64,000 nt of DNA from Fusobacterium sp. FSA-380-WT-3A (GTDB taxonomy: Bacteria > Fusobacteriota > Fusobacteriia > Fusobacteriales > Fusobacteriaceae), in contig NZ_JABAFQ010000007.1 of NCBI RefSeq assembly GCF_012843705.1, positions 1 through 64,000 of the forward strand, read 5' to 3'. Both the position numbers and the translations under genes were made by a program. The notes under the pieces were generated by a model. The model was not told the DNA's origin and did no database searches. It saw only the letters and a list, made by a program, of their open reading frames with translations. Positions 44,695-51,639 of the stretch are shown here, in pieces (within the stretch, counting starts at the first letter, position 1; each line of letters begins with the position of its first letter).

Positions 44695-44703
44695 TGGTAT
44701 ACT
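44695..44703 (+). promoter_or_regulatory. Extended -10 promoter of grdX
   Basis: TGGTATACT about 35 bases upstream of the start codon, preceded by long T tracts; no clear -35 box. Confidence 0.5.
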
Positions 44704-44735
44704 ATAATGTACACATATTTTCAAGGAGGGAAAAA

Positions 44736-45125
44736 ATGTCTTTTACAATAGTTACTAACAATAAAAAAGTTTTTAATGTTTATAGAGAAACTGATGAAGT
44801 AGTATTATTAGAAAATGAAAGTATAGAAAGAGTTTTATTAGAAGCATATAAATGCATATTAAAGGGACATAAACTTCTTAGTGACCCTATTATATCTAAT
44901 ATTGAAAATTCAAATAATCCTTTTAAATCTATTATTGTTTCAAAAAATTTTACTACAGAAAATCTTATATCACTTAATTTAATCAAAGGTGCTCTTAATA
45001 TATCCAAAAAATTACCAAATACTTCCATAGAAGAATTATCTCCTGAAACTATAGAAGAATATAAATTTATAGATTTAAGTTTGCTTATAAATGGTATTAA
45101 AGAATTAAAAAATTTAAATTTATAA
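44736..45125 (+). CDS. GrdX-family protein
   Basis: This is a small cytosolic protein of the GrdX family, which accompanies glycine/sarcosine/betaine reductase genes in clostridia; its biochemical function is unknown. The 129-aa protein begins MSFTIVTNNKKVF behind AAGGAGGG, and has the characteristic GHKLLSDPIISNIENSNNPFKSI near residue 48. No reductase genes are present in this window, so it is an orphan here. It is followed 13 bases later by a degenerate EAL-like gene and is probably co-transcribed with it. Confidence 0.8.
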   Translation: MSFTIVTNNKKVFNVYRETDEVVLLENESIERVLLEAYKCILKGHKLLSDPIISNIENSNNPFKSIIVSKNFTTENLISLNLIKGALNISKKLPNTSIEELSPETIEEYKFIDLSLLINGIKELKNLNL

Positions 45126-45138
45126 ATGGAGGTAAACT

Positions 45139-45789
45139 ATGGTTAATATAAATTTTAAAGAGATTTTAGAAAAAGTTTCTTTTGATTTTATTCCTGTTAT
45201 AGATACAAAAACTCAAGAAATTTATGGTTACAAAATTATTAAAGATTTTTCAAATACTGGTTTTAAAGATAGTGAAGATGTATATGAATTAGCTTCTAAA
45301 AATGGACTTTTTGAATTTTTTATTTTTAAATTACAAGAAAAATCTTATAAAATAGCTTTTGAAAAAAATTATAATGAAAAAAAATTATTTTATACTTTAC
45401 ATGTTAATTATATAGATGACCCAGATTTTTTCTTTGAAAGTGTAAAAAATTTAATTTCTAATTTTAATATTAAATTAGAAAATTTAGTTTTTGAAATTAA
45501 GGGGATTGAAGGATGGGATTCCATAAGTGATTTTCTTAATTATTTTGATGAGGATATTCCTTTAATTTTTAAAGAAGATAAACACAATCCATTAAATTTT
45601 AATATTATTGAAAACTTAGACCCTGAATTTATAGAGATTTCTTCTTTTGATACCTTAAAAAAAATAAAACATAATACAAATATTAAAAGTAAAATTATTT
45701 TTAAAACTTCAATTACAGAAGATTTAAATAATTCTAACCTATTCTCTAAGGGGATTGATTTTATCTATATTCATAAAAAAGAAAGCTGA
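45139..45789 (+). CDS. Degenerate EAL-like domain protein
   Basis: No exact family is certain. The 216-aa protein reads like a cut-down EAL (cyclic-di-GMP phosphodiesterase) fold: FIPVIDTKTQEIYGYKII at the start resembles the opening strand, YTLHVNYIDDPDF resembles the substrate-loop strand and ENLVFEIKGIEGW resembles the LxxEItE strand. The E-A-L triplet is replaced by YKII, and the later catalytic acidic motifs are missing, so phosphodiesterase activity is very unlikely. It may be a binding or scaffold protein. It is coupled to grdX (SD GGAGG), with a terminator directly after. Confidence 0.62.
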   Translation: MVNINFKEILEKVSFDFIPVIDTKTQEIYGYKIIKDFSNTGFKDSEDVYELASKNGLFEFFIFKLQEKSYKIAFEKNYNEKKLFYTLHVNYIDDPDFFFESVKNLISNFNIKLENLVFEIKGIEGWDSISDFLNYFDEDIPLIFKEDKHNPLNFNIIENLDPEFIEISSFDTLKKIKHNTNIKSKIIFKTSITEDLNNSNLFSKGIDFIYIHKKES

Positions 45790-45813
45790 CTAGAATTTCT
45801 AATCAGCTTTTTC
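45783..45813. terminator. Terminator between the EAL-like gene and nhaC
   Basis: Stem AAAGCTGA-TAGAA / TTCTA-TCAGCTTT with T run; its 5' arm overlaps the stop codon of the plus-strand gene, and genes converge here. Confidence 0.8.
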
Positions 45814-45816
45814 TTT

Positions 45817-47280
45817 TTATTTACCTACAACTCCTAATACTGTTGCTACTATATGTTTAAAATTAGGTTTTTTTATCTCCTCCTCATTAAGATGTTTTAT
45901 AGTAAATCCTGTATATCCATAAATACATGAAATAATTGGACTAATAATATTCATAAAACAATATGGTACATATACCCAAGGAGCTATTCCTAAAGTTGCT
46001 ATCATATAAGCTCCACAACTATTCCATGGAATAAGAGGAGAAGTCATTGTTCCTGAATCTTCTAAAGCTCTTGATAATGTTACTGGATGTAAATTCTTTT
46101 CTCTATATACATCTTTAAATATTCTTCCTGTAATAACAATTGATAAATATTGTTCTGCTGCCAAAATATTAACAGCTAAAGCTGTTAATAGAGTAGATAG
46201 TATTAAACTTCCTGTTGAATTTGCTATACTTAAAATTTTCATAGCTAAAACATTTAACATTCCTGTTTTTTCCATTACTCCCCCTAAGAAAAGAGCACAG
46301 ATTATTAAAGCTACTGTCCACATCATACTATCCATTCCACCACGAGTTAATAAAGCATCTACCATTTCATTTCCTGAATTAGATATATATCCAACTTGTA
46401 AACTTGTTACAAAATCTTTTAATGGAACTTTTTGAAAAATAACAGCTGCTACTCCTCCTATTATACTCCCAAACAAAAGTCCTGGAATAGCTGGAACTTT
46501 TTTTACAACCAATCCTATTGTTATCAACGGAACAACAAATAAAATAGGGCTTATATAAAATTGTTCATCTAAAGTCATTAAAATTGAATTTAATATTGAA
46601 GCATCTACTTCTATTTGAGAATATTTCATTCCTATTATAGAAAATAAAATTATTGTTATTATAAAAGCTGGAATTGTTGTATATAACATAGCTTTTATGT
46701 GGTCAAATAAATCTGAACCTGCCATTGCTGGAGCCAAGTTTGTAGTATCTGATAGAGGAGAAAGTTTATCTCCCATATATGCTCCTGAGATTATTGCTCC
46801 AGCTGTTACAGGAGCTGGTATTCCTAATCCTGCTCCAACTCCCATTAGAGCTATTCCTATTGTAGCTGCAGTACTCCAAGAACTCCCTGTAGCTATTGCT
46901 ACAATCAAAGAAAGTAAAAGTGTTGCTGGTAAAAATATACTTGGAGACATTATTTTTAATCCATAAAATATCATTGTAGGAACAACACCAGAAATAATCC
47001 AACTTCCTACTACCATTCCTATTATTAATAATATTAATGCTGCTTCCATTGAAGACTTTATTGTTTCCAATATTCCTTCTAGTATACTTTCCCACCTATA
47101 ATTTAAAAAGAACATAGCTATACAAGCAGCTAACATCCCAGAAATTATAATTGGAATATGAGGAGCAGCATTAGTGTACCTTATTGTATATCCTAAAGAT
47201 ATTATTAAAAATACCAATGGTATTAGAGCATGAATAAATTTTGTTTCTTTGACTACTTTTGATGTTGTTTCTTTTTTCAT
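45817..47280 (-). CDS. nhaC: NhaC-family Na+/H+ antiporter, copy 1
   Basis: This is an inner-membrane antiporter of the NhaC family. The 487-aa protein has about eleven hydrophobic segments and the family block GAYMGDKLSPLSDTTNLAPAMAG near residue 165. A later block, LSRALEDSGTMTSPLIPWNSCGAYMIATLGIAPWVYVPYC, lies near 385. It is highly similar along its full length to copy 2 (47620-49083). Start follows AAGGAGGAAAA. NhaC relatives also include malate/lactate and amino-acid exchangers, but the motif set is that of Na+/H+ antiporters. A structured leader with terminator precedes it. Confidence 0.88.
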   Translation of the reverse strand: MKKETTSKVVKETKFIHALIPLVFLIISLGYTIRYTNAAPHIPIIISGMLAACIAMFFLNYRWESILEGILETIKSSMEAALILLIIGMVVGSWIISGVVPTMIFYGLKIMSPSIFLPATLLLSLIVAIATGSSWSTAATIGIALMGVGAGLGIPAPVTAGAIISGAYMGDKLSPLSDTTNLAPAMAGSDLFDHIKAMLYTTIPAFIITIILFSIIGMKYSQIEVDASILNSILMTLDEQFYISPILFVVPLITIGLVVKKVPAIPGLLFGSIIGGVAAVIFQKVPLKDFVTSLQVGYISNSGNEMVDALLTRGGMDSMMWTVALIICALFLGGVMEKTGMLNVLAMKILSIANSTGSLILSTLLTALAVNILAAEQYLSIVITGRIFKDVYREKNLHPVTLSRALEDSGTMTSPLIPWNSCGAYMIATLGIAPWVYVPYCFMNIISPIISCIYGYTGFTIKHLNEEEIKKPNFKHIVATVLGVVGK

Positions 47281-47350
47281 TTTTCCTCCTTATTTAGAAT
47301 TTTAATTTTCATTAAAATTTCAAATATCACCTCGTTTTATAATTTTAAAT

Positions 47351-47556
47351 AAATAAAAAATGCCACTAGATTAGGACTAATGGCATTATAATACACAATT
47401 ATATTGGGCACACCATTTCTCCCTCTGTCTATTGATGACGAGGTTAGCTACGGCACAAACCGAATAAATGGGTCCCTCGCTTTTTTCTTAATTATAATTT
47501 GAAACTAACAATTATAAATAAAACTAAGCGATCTTTATTTTGCTATTTTTATCTTA
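47351..47556 (-). promoter_or_regulatory. Structured leader (candidate riboswitch) of nhaC copy 1
   Basis: From the predicted transcript start near 47556, the RNA has a long AU-rich hairpin (TCGCTT ... AAGCGA). A compact element follows, beginning GCGAGGGACCC and closing with CCTCGTC (six-base stem) around a CGG/CCG hairpin. Then come TAGACAG and GGGAG, and last a terminator stem ATGCCATTAG / CTAGTGGCAT with TTTTTT (47351-47386). Bases 47437-47532 are identical to 49233-49328 upstream of copy 2. I do not recognise a lysine, SAM, fluoride or guanidine class; a cation-sensing class is plausible given the antiporter. Confidence 0.72.
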
Positions 47557-47562
47557 ATTTGT

Positions 47563-47590
47563 ATTATACACTAAAAAAAATATATGTCAA
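47563..47590 (-). promoter_or_regulatory. Promoter of nhaC copy 1 leader
   Basis: TTGACA and TATAAT on the minus strand, both perfect, with a 16-base spacer. Confidence 0.75.
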
Positions 47591-47619
47591 TACTTTTTTT
47601 CCAGTATTTTTTCTATCAT

Positions 47620-49083
47620 TTATTTTACTGTATTTATTATCGAAGCATATAGATATTTTAAATCTATTTTTGATTTTTTAGTTTTTTCTTTATCTAAATA
47701 TTTTATAGAAAATCCTGTAAATCCATAAATAGCTGAAATTATAGGACTAATAATATTCATAAAACAATATGGTACATATACCCAAGGAGCTATTCCTAAA
47801 GTTGCTATCATATAAGCTCCACAGGTATTCCAAGGAATAAGAGGAGATGTCATTGTTCCACAATCTTCTAAAGCTCTTGATAACATCACAGGTTCTAATC
47901 CTTTCTCTCTATAAACATCTTTAAATATTCTTCCTGTAATAACAATTGATAAATATTGTTCTGCTGCCAATACATTTACTGCAAAAGCTGTTAATAAAGT
48001 AGAAAAAATTAGACTTCCAGTTGACTTAGCTATACTTAAAATTTTTCTAGCCACAGCATTTAACATTCCTGTTTTTTCCATTATTCCACCTAAAAATAAA
48101 GCACAAATTATTAAAGCTACTGTTCCAAACATGCTATTCATTCCACCACGAGTAAGAAGCCCATCTACAATTTGATTTCCTGTATTTGAAACAAATCCAC
48201 TTTGTAAAACTTCTATAAAATCACTTACAGAAGTATTTTGAAAAATAATAGCTGCAATTCCTCCTATTATAGTACCAAATAAAAGTGATGGTATCGCTGG
48301 TGCTTTCTTGACAACTAAACCTATTGTTATTATAGGAACAATAAATAATAATGGAGTTATATTAAAATTTTTAATTAATGTATTAAAAATAGAATTTAAT
48401 GCTGAACTATCAACTTGTGTTTTGGAATATTTTAATCCTATCATTGTAAACATTATCATACTTATTACAAAAGATGGAATTGTTGTATATAACATAGCTT
48501 TTATATGGTCAAATAATTTTGAACCTGCCATTGCTGGAGCTAAGTTTGTAGTATCTGATAGAGGAGAAATTTTATCTCCCATATATGCTCCTGAAATTAT
48601 TGCTCCTACTGTTATTGGAGCTGATATTCCAAGTCCTGCTCCTATTCCCATCAATGCTATACCTATAGTGGCTGCTGCACTCCAAGAATTTCCTGTAGCC
48701 ACTGCTGCTACAAAAGAAAGTAAAACAGTTGTTGGTAAAAATATACTTGGATTCATTATTTTTAGTCCATAAAAAATCATTGTAGGGACAACACCAGAAA
48801 TAATCCAACTTCCTACTACCATTCCTATTATTAATAATATTATTGCTGCTTCCATTGAAGACTTTATTGTTTCTAATATTCCTTCAAGTATTATCTCCCA
48901 TTTATAATTCAATTCAATCATAGCTACACAAGAAGCTACCATTCCAGAAATAATAATTGGAATATGTGGTGAGGCTTTTGTATATTTCAAAGTATAAGCT
49001 AATGATATTATTAAAAATAATAACGGAATCACTGCATGAATAAATTTAGTTTCTTTGATTATTTTTGATGTTGTTTCTTCCAT
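47620..49083 (-). CDS. nhaC: NhaC-family Na+/H+ antiporter, copy 2
   Basis: This is a second NhaC antiporter, also 487 aa, similar to copy 1 along its full length, with differences concentrated in loops and the C-terminal tail (here rich in Lys and ending in NTVK). Conserved blocks GAYMGDKISPLSDTTNLAPAMAG and SRALEDCGTMTSPLIPWNTCGAYM are present. Start follows AGGGGGAAAAAGAAAA. It was generated by tandem duplication together with its leader. Each copy has its own promoter, leader and terminator, so the two are separately transcribed. Confidence 0.88.
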   Translation of the reverse strand: MEETTSKIIKETKFIHAVIPLLFLIISLAYTLKYTKASPHIPIIISGMVASCVAMIELNYKWEIILEGILETIKSSMEAAIILLIIGMVVGSWIISGVVPTMIFYGLKIMNPSIFLPTTVLLSFVAAVATGNSWSAAATIGIALMGIGAGLGISAPITVGAIISGAYMGDKISPLSDTTNLAPAMAGSKLFDHIKAMLYTTIPSFVISMIMFTMIGLKYSKTQVDSSALNSIFNTLIKNFNITPLLFIVPIITIGLVVKKAPAIPSLLFGTIIGGIAAIIFQNTSVSDFIEVLQSGFVSNTGNQIVDGLLTRGGMNSMFGTVALIICALFLGGIMEKTGMLNAVARKILSIAKSTGSLIFSTLLTAFAVNVLAAEQYLSIVITGRIFKDVYREKGLEPVMLSRALEDCGTMTSPLIPWNTCGAYMIATLGIAPWVYVPYCFMNIISPIISAIYGFTGFSIKYLDKEKTKKSKIDLKYLYASIINTVK

Positions 49084-49154
49084 TTTTCTTTTTCCCCCTA
49101 AATTTTAATTTTTTTTATTAAAATATAAATATCACCTCATTAATTTATAAACAA

Positions 49155-49354
49155 AATAAAAAATGCCATTAGAAGACTAATGGCATTATACACTAAATAA
49201 GTAGACACATTAGGGCTCCCTGTCTATAATGAGACGAGGTTAGCTACGGCACAAACCGAATAAATGGGTCCCTCGCTTTTTTCTTAATTATAATTTGAAA
49301 CTAACAATTATAAATAAAACTAAGCGATTTATATTTTATTATATCTTTGCTTCA
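49155..49354 (-). promoter_or_regulatory. Structured leader (candidate riboswitch) of nhaC copy 2
   Basis: It has the same architecture as the copy 1 leader: AU-rich hairpin, GCGAGGGACCC/CCTCGTC element, then TAGACAG followed by GGGAG. Here AGACA and TGTCT flank that block as a stem. A perfect terminator ATGCCATTAG / CTAATGGCAT with T run follows (49155-49186). Sequence 49233-49328 is identical to the other leader, while the following 60 bases diverge in sequence but keep the fold. Confidence 0.72.
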
Positions 49355-49360
49355 ATGAGT

Positions 49361-49388
49361 ATTATATACTAAAAAATATATATGTCAA
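49361..49388 (-). promoter_or_regulatory. Promoter of nhaC copy 2 leader
   Basis: TTGACA and TATAAT on the minus strand with a 16-base spacer, matching the copy 1 promoter. Confidence 0.75.
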
Positions 49389-49404
49389 TACTTTTTTTTA
49401 TTTT

Positions 49405-49743
49405 TTATACTAATGTCCCTAATTTTTTCCCACCTAAAAGATGAAAATGTATGTGGAATACTTCTTGTCCACCAAATTCATTACAATTAGTAATTACTCT
49501 ATATCCCTCTTCAGCTATTCCTAAATCTTTCGCTATTTTCCCTATAGTTAAATACATTTCTCCTATTAATTCTCTATCTTCTTTAGTAATATCATTTATT
49601 GTTGGTATTTCTTTTTTAGGAACAACTAATATATGAATAGGAGCTTGTGGATTTATATCTTTAAAAGCTATAACTTTTTCATTTTCATAAACTATATTTG
49701 CTGGTATTTCTCTATTAATTATTTTAGTAAAAATTGTAGCCAT
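49405..49743 (-). CDS. hinT: HIT-family nucleotide-binding hydrolase (HinT type)
   Basis: This is a purine nucleoside phosphoramidate hydrolase of the HIT superfamily. The 112-aa protein has the family's FTKIINREIPANIVYE start, FKDINPQAPIHILVVPK near residue 28 and the active-site triad HIHFHLLGG near residue 95. Length and motifs match bacterial HinT. It lies 17 bases after rpiB and ends the slyD-rpiB-hinT run. The physiological substrate is unknown. Confidence 0.92.
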   Translation of the reverse strand: MATIFTKIINREIPANIVYENEKVIAFKDINPQAPIHILVVPKKEIPTINDITKEDRELIGEMYLTIGKIAKDLGIAEEGYRVITNCNEFGGQEVFHIHFHLLGGKKLGTLV

Positions 49744-49760
49744 AATTTCCTCCTAAATTA

Positions 49761-50189
49761 TTAATCTTCTAACATTTCAACTCTTGCTGTATGTCTTCCT
49801 CCAGCAAAATCTGTAGTTAAAAATGTATCTACCATTTCAAGAGCTAATACATCTCCAACCATTCTTGCCCCAAAAGCTAAAATATTAGCATTATTATGCT
49901 CTCTTGTAAGTCTAGCCATTGTTGTATTCATACAAAGAGCAGCTCTTACTCCTTTTACTTTATTAGCAGCTATTGAAATTCCAATTCCTGTACCACAAAT
50001 TACAATTCCATAATTAGCTTCTTTTTTTACAACAGCTTCTCCTACAGCTTTTCCATATATAGGATAATTCACTGATTCTGTAGAATGACATCCTAAATCT
50101 AAAACCTCATATCCTTTTTCTAATAAATGTTTTTTTACAGTTTCTTTTAATTCATACCCACCATGGTCACAACCTAAGGCTATTTTCAT
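49761..50189 (-). CDS. rpiB: Ribose-5-phosphate isomerase B
   Basis: This enzyme interconverts ribose 5-phosphate and ribulose 5-phosphate in the pentose phosphate pathway. The 142-aa protein has the RpiB/LacAB signatures: GCDHGGYELK near residue 7, VICGTGIGISIAANKVKGVRAALC near residue 63 (with the active cysteine) and REHNNANILAFGARMV near residue 95. Start follows GGAGAGAAAAA. It lies between slyD and hinT with short gaps, consistent with one transcript. Confidence 0.94.
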   Translation of the reverse strand: MKIALGCDHGGYELKETVKKHLLEKGYEVLDLGCHSTESVNYPIYGKAVGEAVVKKEANYGIVICGTGIGISIAANKVKGVRAALCMNTTMARLTREHNNANILAFGARMVGDVLALEMVDTFLTTDFAGGRHTARVEMLED

Positions 50190-50210
50190 TTTTTCTCTCC
50201 TTTTTTCTAA

Positions 50211-50831
50211 TTAAAATCCTTCAAATAAAGGTTCTCCAAATTCTAATTCTTTTTCTGTTGCTTCTCTTACTCCTATCAACTCTAATTCAAATCTTACGTT
50301 TCTTCCAGCAAATGGATGATTTCCATCAGCAGTTACTACATCATCTTCTATTTTTGTGATAACAAAAGATTGTTCTGACCCATCTTCTAAATCAGCTATA
50401 AAATCAAGACCTATATAGATATCTTCAAATTCTACAAAGTCCTTTCTATCCATTTCCACTACTAACTCTTCATCATGTTCTCCATATCCTTCTTCAATAG
50501 TTAAAGTAATTATATCTTTATATCCTGCTTTTTTCCCAGTTAATACTTCTTCTATTTTAGGAACAAAAGCCCCCATTCCTTGAATATAGAAGAAAGGTCC
50601 AACCTCTTTAGTATCTTCTAATAATTCGTCTGTATCATTATCATAAACTTTAAACTCTACAGTTACTACTTTTCCTTCAGAAACACTATTTGTATTTCCC
50701 TTAGCTCTTTCTTGAGCTAATTTTTCTCTAAGTTCTTGTATTTTTTTCTCATCTGTATGTCCACAACAACATCCATCTTCATGATGATGGTCATGTTCAC
50801 AACAACAATCTTTTTCTAAATCTTTAGCCAT
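50211..50831 (-). CDS. slyD: SlyD-type FKBP peptidyl-prolyl isomerase with N-terminal Cys/His cluster
   Basis: This is a cytosolic FKBP-fold proline isomerase/chaperone of the SlyD group. The 206-aa protein has the isomerase core at about residues 50-195 (VTVEFKVYD, GPFFYIQGMGAFVPKIEEVL, and NHPFAGRNVRFELELIGV), with the insert-in-flap region between. Residues 9-27 form a Cys/His-rich cluster (CCCEHDHHHEDGCCCGH) likely to bind nickel, zinc or copper. In typical SlyD the metal-binding tail is at the C-terminus, so this is a reversed layout. It heads the slyD-rpiB-hinT run. Confidence 0.88.
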   Translation of the reverse strand: MAKDLEKDCCCEHDHHHEDGCCCGHTDEKKIQELREKLAQERAKGNTNSVSEGKVVTVEFKVYDNDTDELLEDTKEVGPFFYIQGMGAFVPKIEEVLTGKKAGYKDIITLTIEEGYGEHDEELVVEMDRKDFVEFEDIYIGLDFIADLEDGSEQSFVITKIEDDVVTADGNHPFAGRNVRFELELIGVREATEKELEFGEPLFEGF

Positions 50832-50865
50832 TTTTACACCTCTTTTTATTTTATTTATATGTTAT

Positions 50866-50874
50866 AGTATACCA
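50866..50874 (-). promoter_or_regulatory. Extended -10 promoter of slyD
   Basis: TGGTATACT on the minus strand, about 35 bases upstream of the start codon; the -35 region is an A-rich tract. Confidence 0.5.
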
Positions 50875-50901
50875 TACTTTTTTTAATTTTCTCATTATTT
50901 T

Positions 50902-51498
50902 TTAAAATTTATATCCCATATTATATTTTACTATCTGACTATTTTCTTTAGAAGTTAATATTTCCAAAAGATAAAAAGCTACTTCTAAAGCTGATTTTGG
51001 ATTGGCTGAAGTAATAATATTTTCATCTCTTATTATCTCCTTTTCTATTCCTTTAGCTCCAAAATTTTTTAATTGATTAAAATATCTTTTATTATCTAAA
51101 AAATATGTAGTAGCTTTTTTATTTCTTAATATTCCAGCTTCTCCTAATATTATAGCTCCTGTACATATTCCAATTATTATTTTATTTTTTCTATAAAATT
51201 CTCTAATCAAATTTTGAATCTTTTCTTTTTTTCCATCTATAAAAAAGCCAGCCATTCCAAAACCTCCTGGAATAACTAAAACGTCATATTCTTCTATATT
51301 TATTTCTTCAATTTCAAAATTTATTTCTGTTTCTATTAATAAATTCCATGTGCTTTTTATTTTTCCACAAGACAAAGTTTCAACTTTAATTTTTTCTTTT
51401 TTATCTCCTACTACTGAATTCCATCCAAATACATCTATAAAAGGAGCTACTTCCAATATCTCAACTCCATTTGATAAAAAAATTAAAACTTTTTTCAA
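50902..51498 (-). CDS. DJ-1/PfpI-family protein
   Basis: This is a DJ-1/ThiJ/PfpI superfamily protein of about 198 aa. It opens KKVLIFLSNGVEILEVAPFIDVF, contains VIPGGFG near residue 80, and has the nucleophile elbow IIGICTGAIILGEAG with Cys near residue 111. The predicted start is a TTG at 51498 preceded by AAGGAG; a further TTG at 51519 lies upstream of that SD. Possible functions range from deglycase-like repair to chaperone; none is established here. It is divergent from the decarboxylase-arginase gene. Confidence 0.85.
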   Translation of the reverse strand: MKKVLIFLSNGVEILEVAPFIDVFGWNSVVGDKKEKIKVETLSCGKIKSTWNLLIETEINFEIEEINIEEYDVLVIPGGFGMAGFFIDGKKEKIQNLIREFYRKNKIIIGICTGAIILGEAGILRNKKATTYFLDNKRYFNQLKNFGAKGIEKEIIRDENIITSANPKSALEVAFYLLEILTSKENSQIVKYNMGYKF

Positions 51499-51543
51499 GA
51501 TTATACTCCTTTGAAACAAATTTTAAAAAAAATAAAAAAAAGA

Positions 51544-51572
51544 TTGACTAAATTTTAAAAAAAACATAAAAT
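51544..51572 (+). promoter_or_regulatory. Promoter of the decarboxylase-arginase fusion
   Basis: TTGACT, 17 bases, TAAAAT; the predicted start is about 60 bases upstream of the ATG. Confidence 0.65.
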
Positions 51573-51639
51573 ATCGTAATGTAATGAAATTATAACATAA
51601 AAATAAAAAAATTAAAATATGGAGGTAAGAAAGAAAAGA

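Noticed and set aside
47281-47312. Mini-gene of 11 codons just before nhaC copy 1, overlapping its start
   Set aside because: The equivalent ATG is ATA in the copy 2 leader, so it is not conserved.
46697-48808. Extra open frames inside both nhaC genes, on both strands
   Set aside because: They occur at the same relative place in both copies and reflect the conserved coding sequence of NhaC, with no start signals of their own.
49190-49330. nhaC leader read as a tRNA or as a lysine, SAM, fluoride or guanidine riboswitch
   Set aside because: No acceptor/anticodon arrangement, and none of the core motifs that I know for those riboswitch classes is present.
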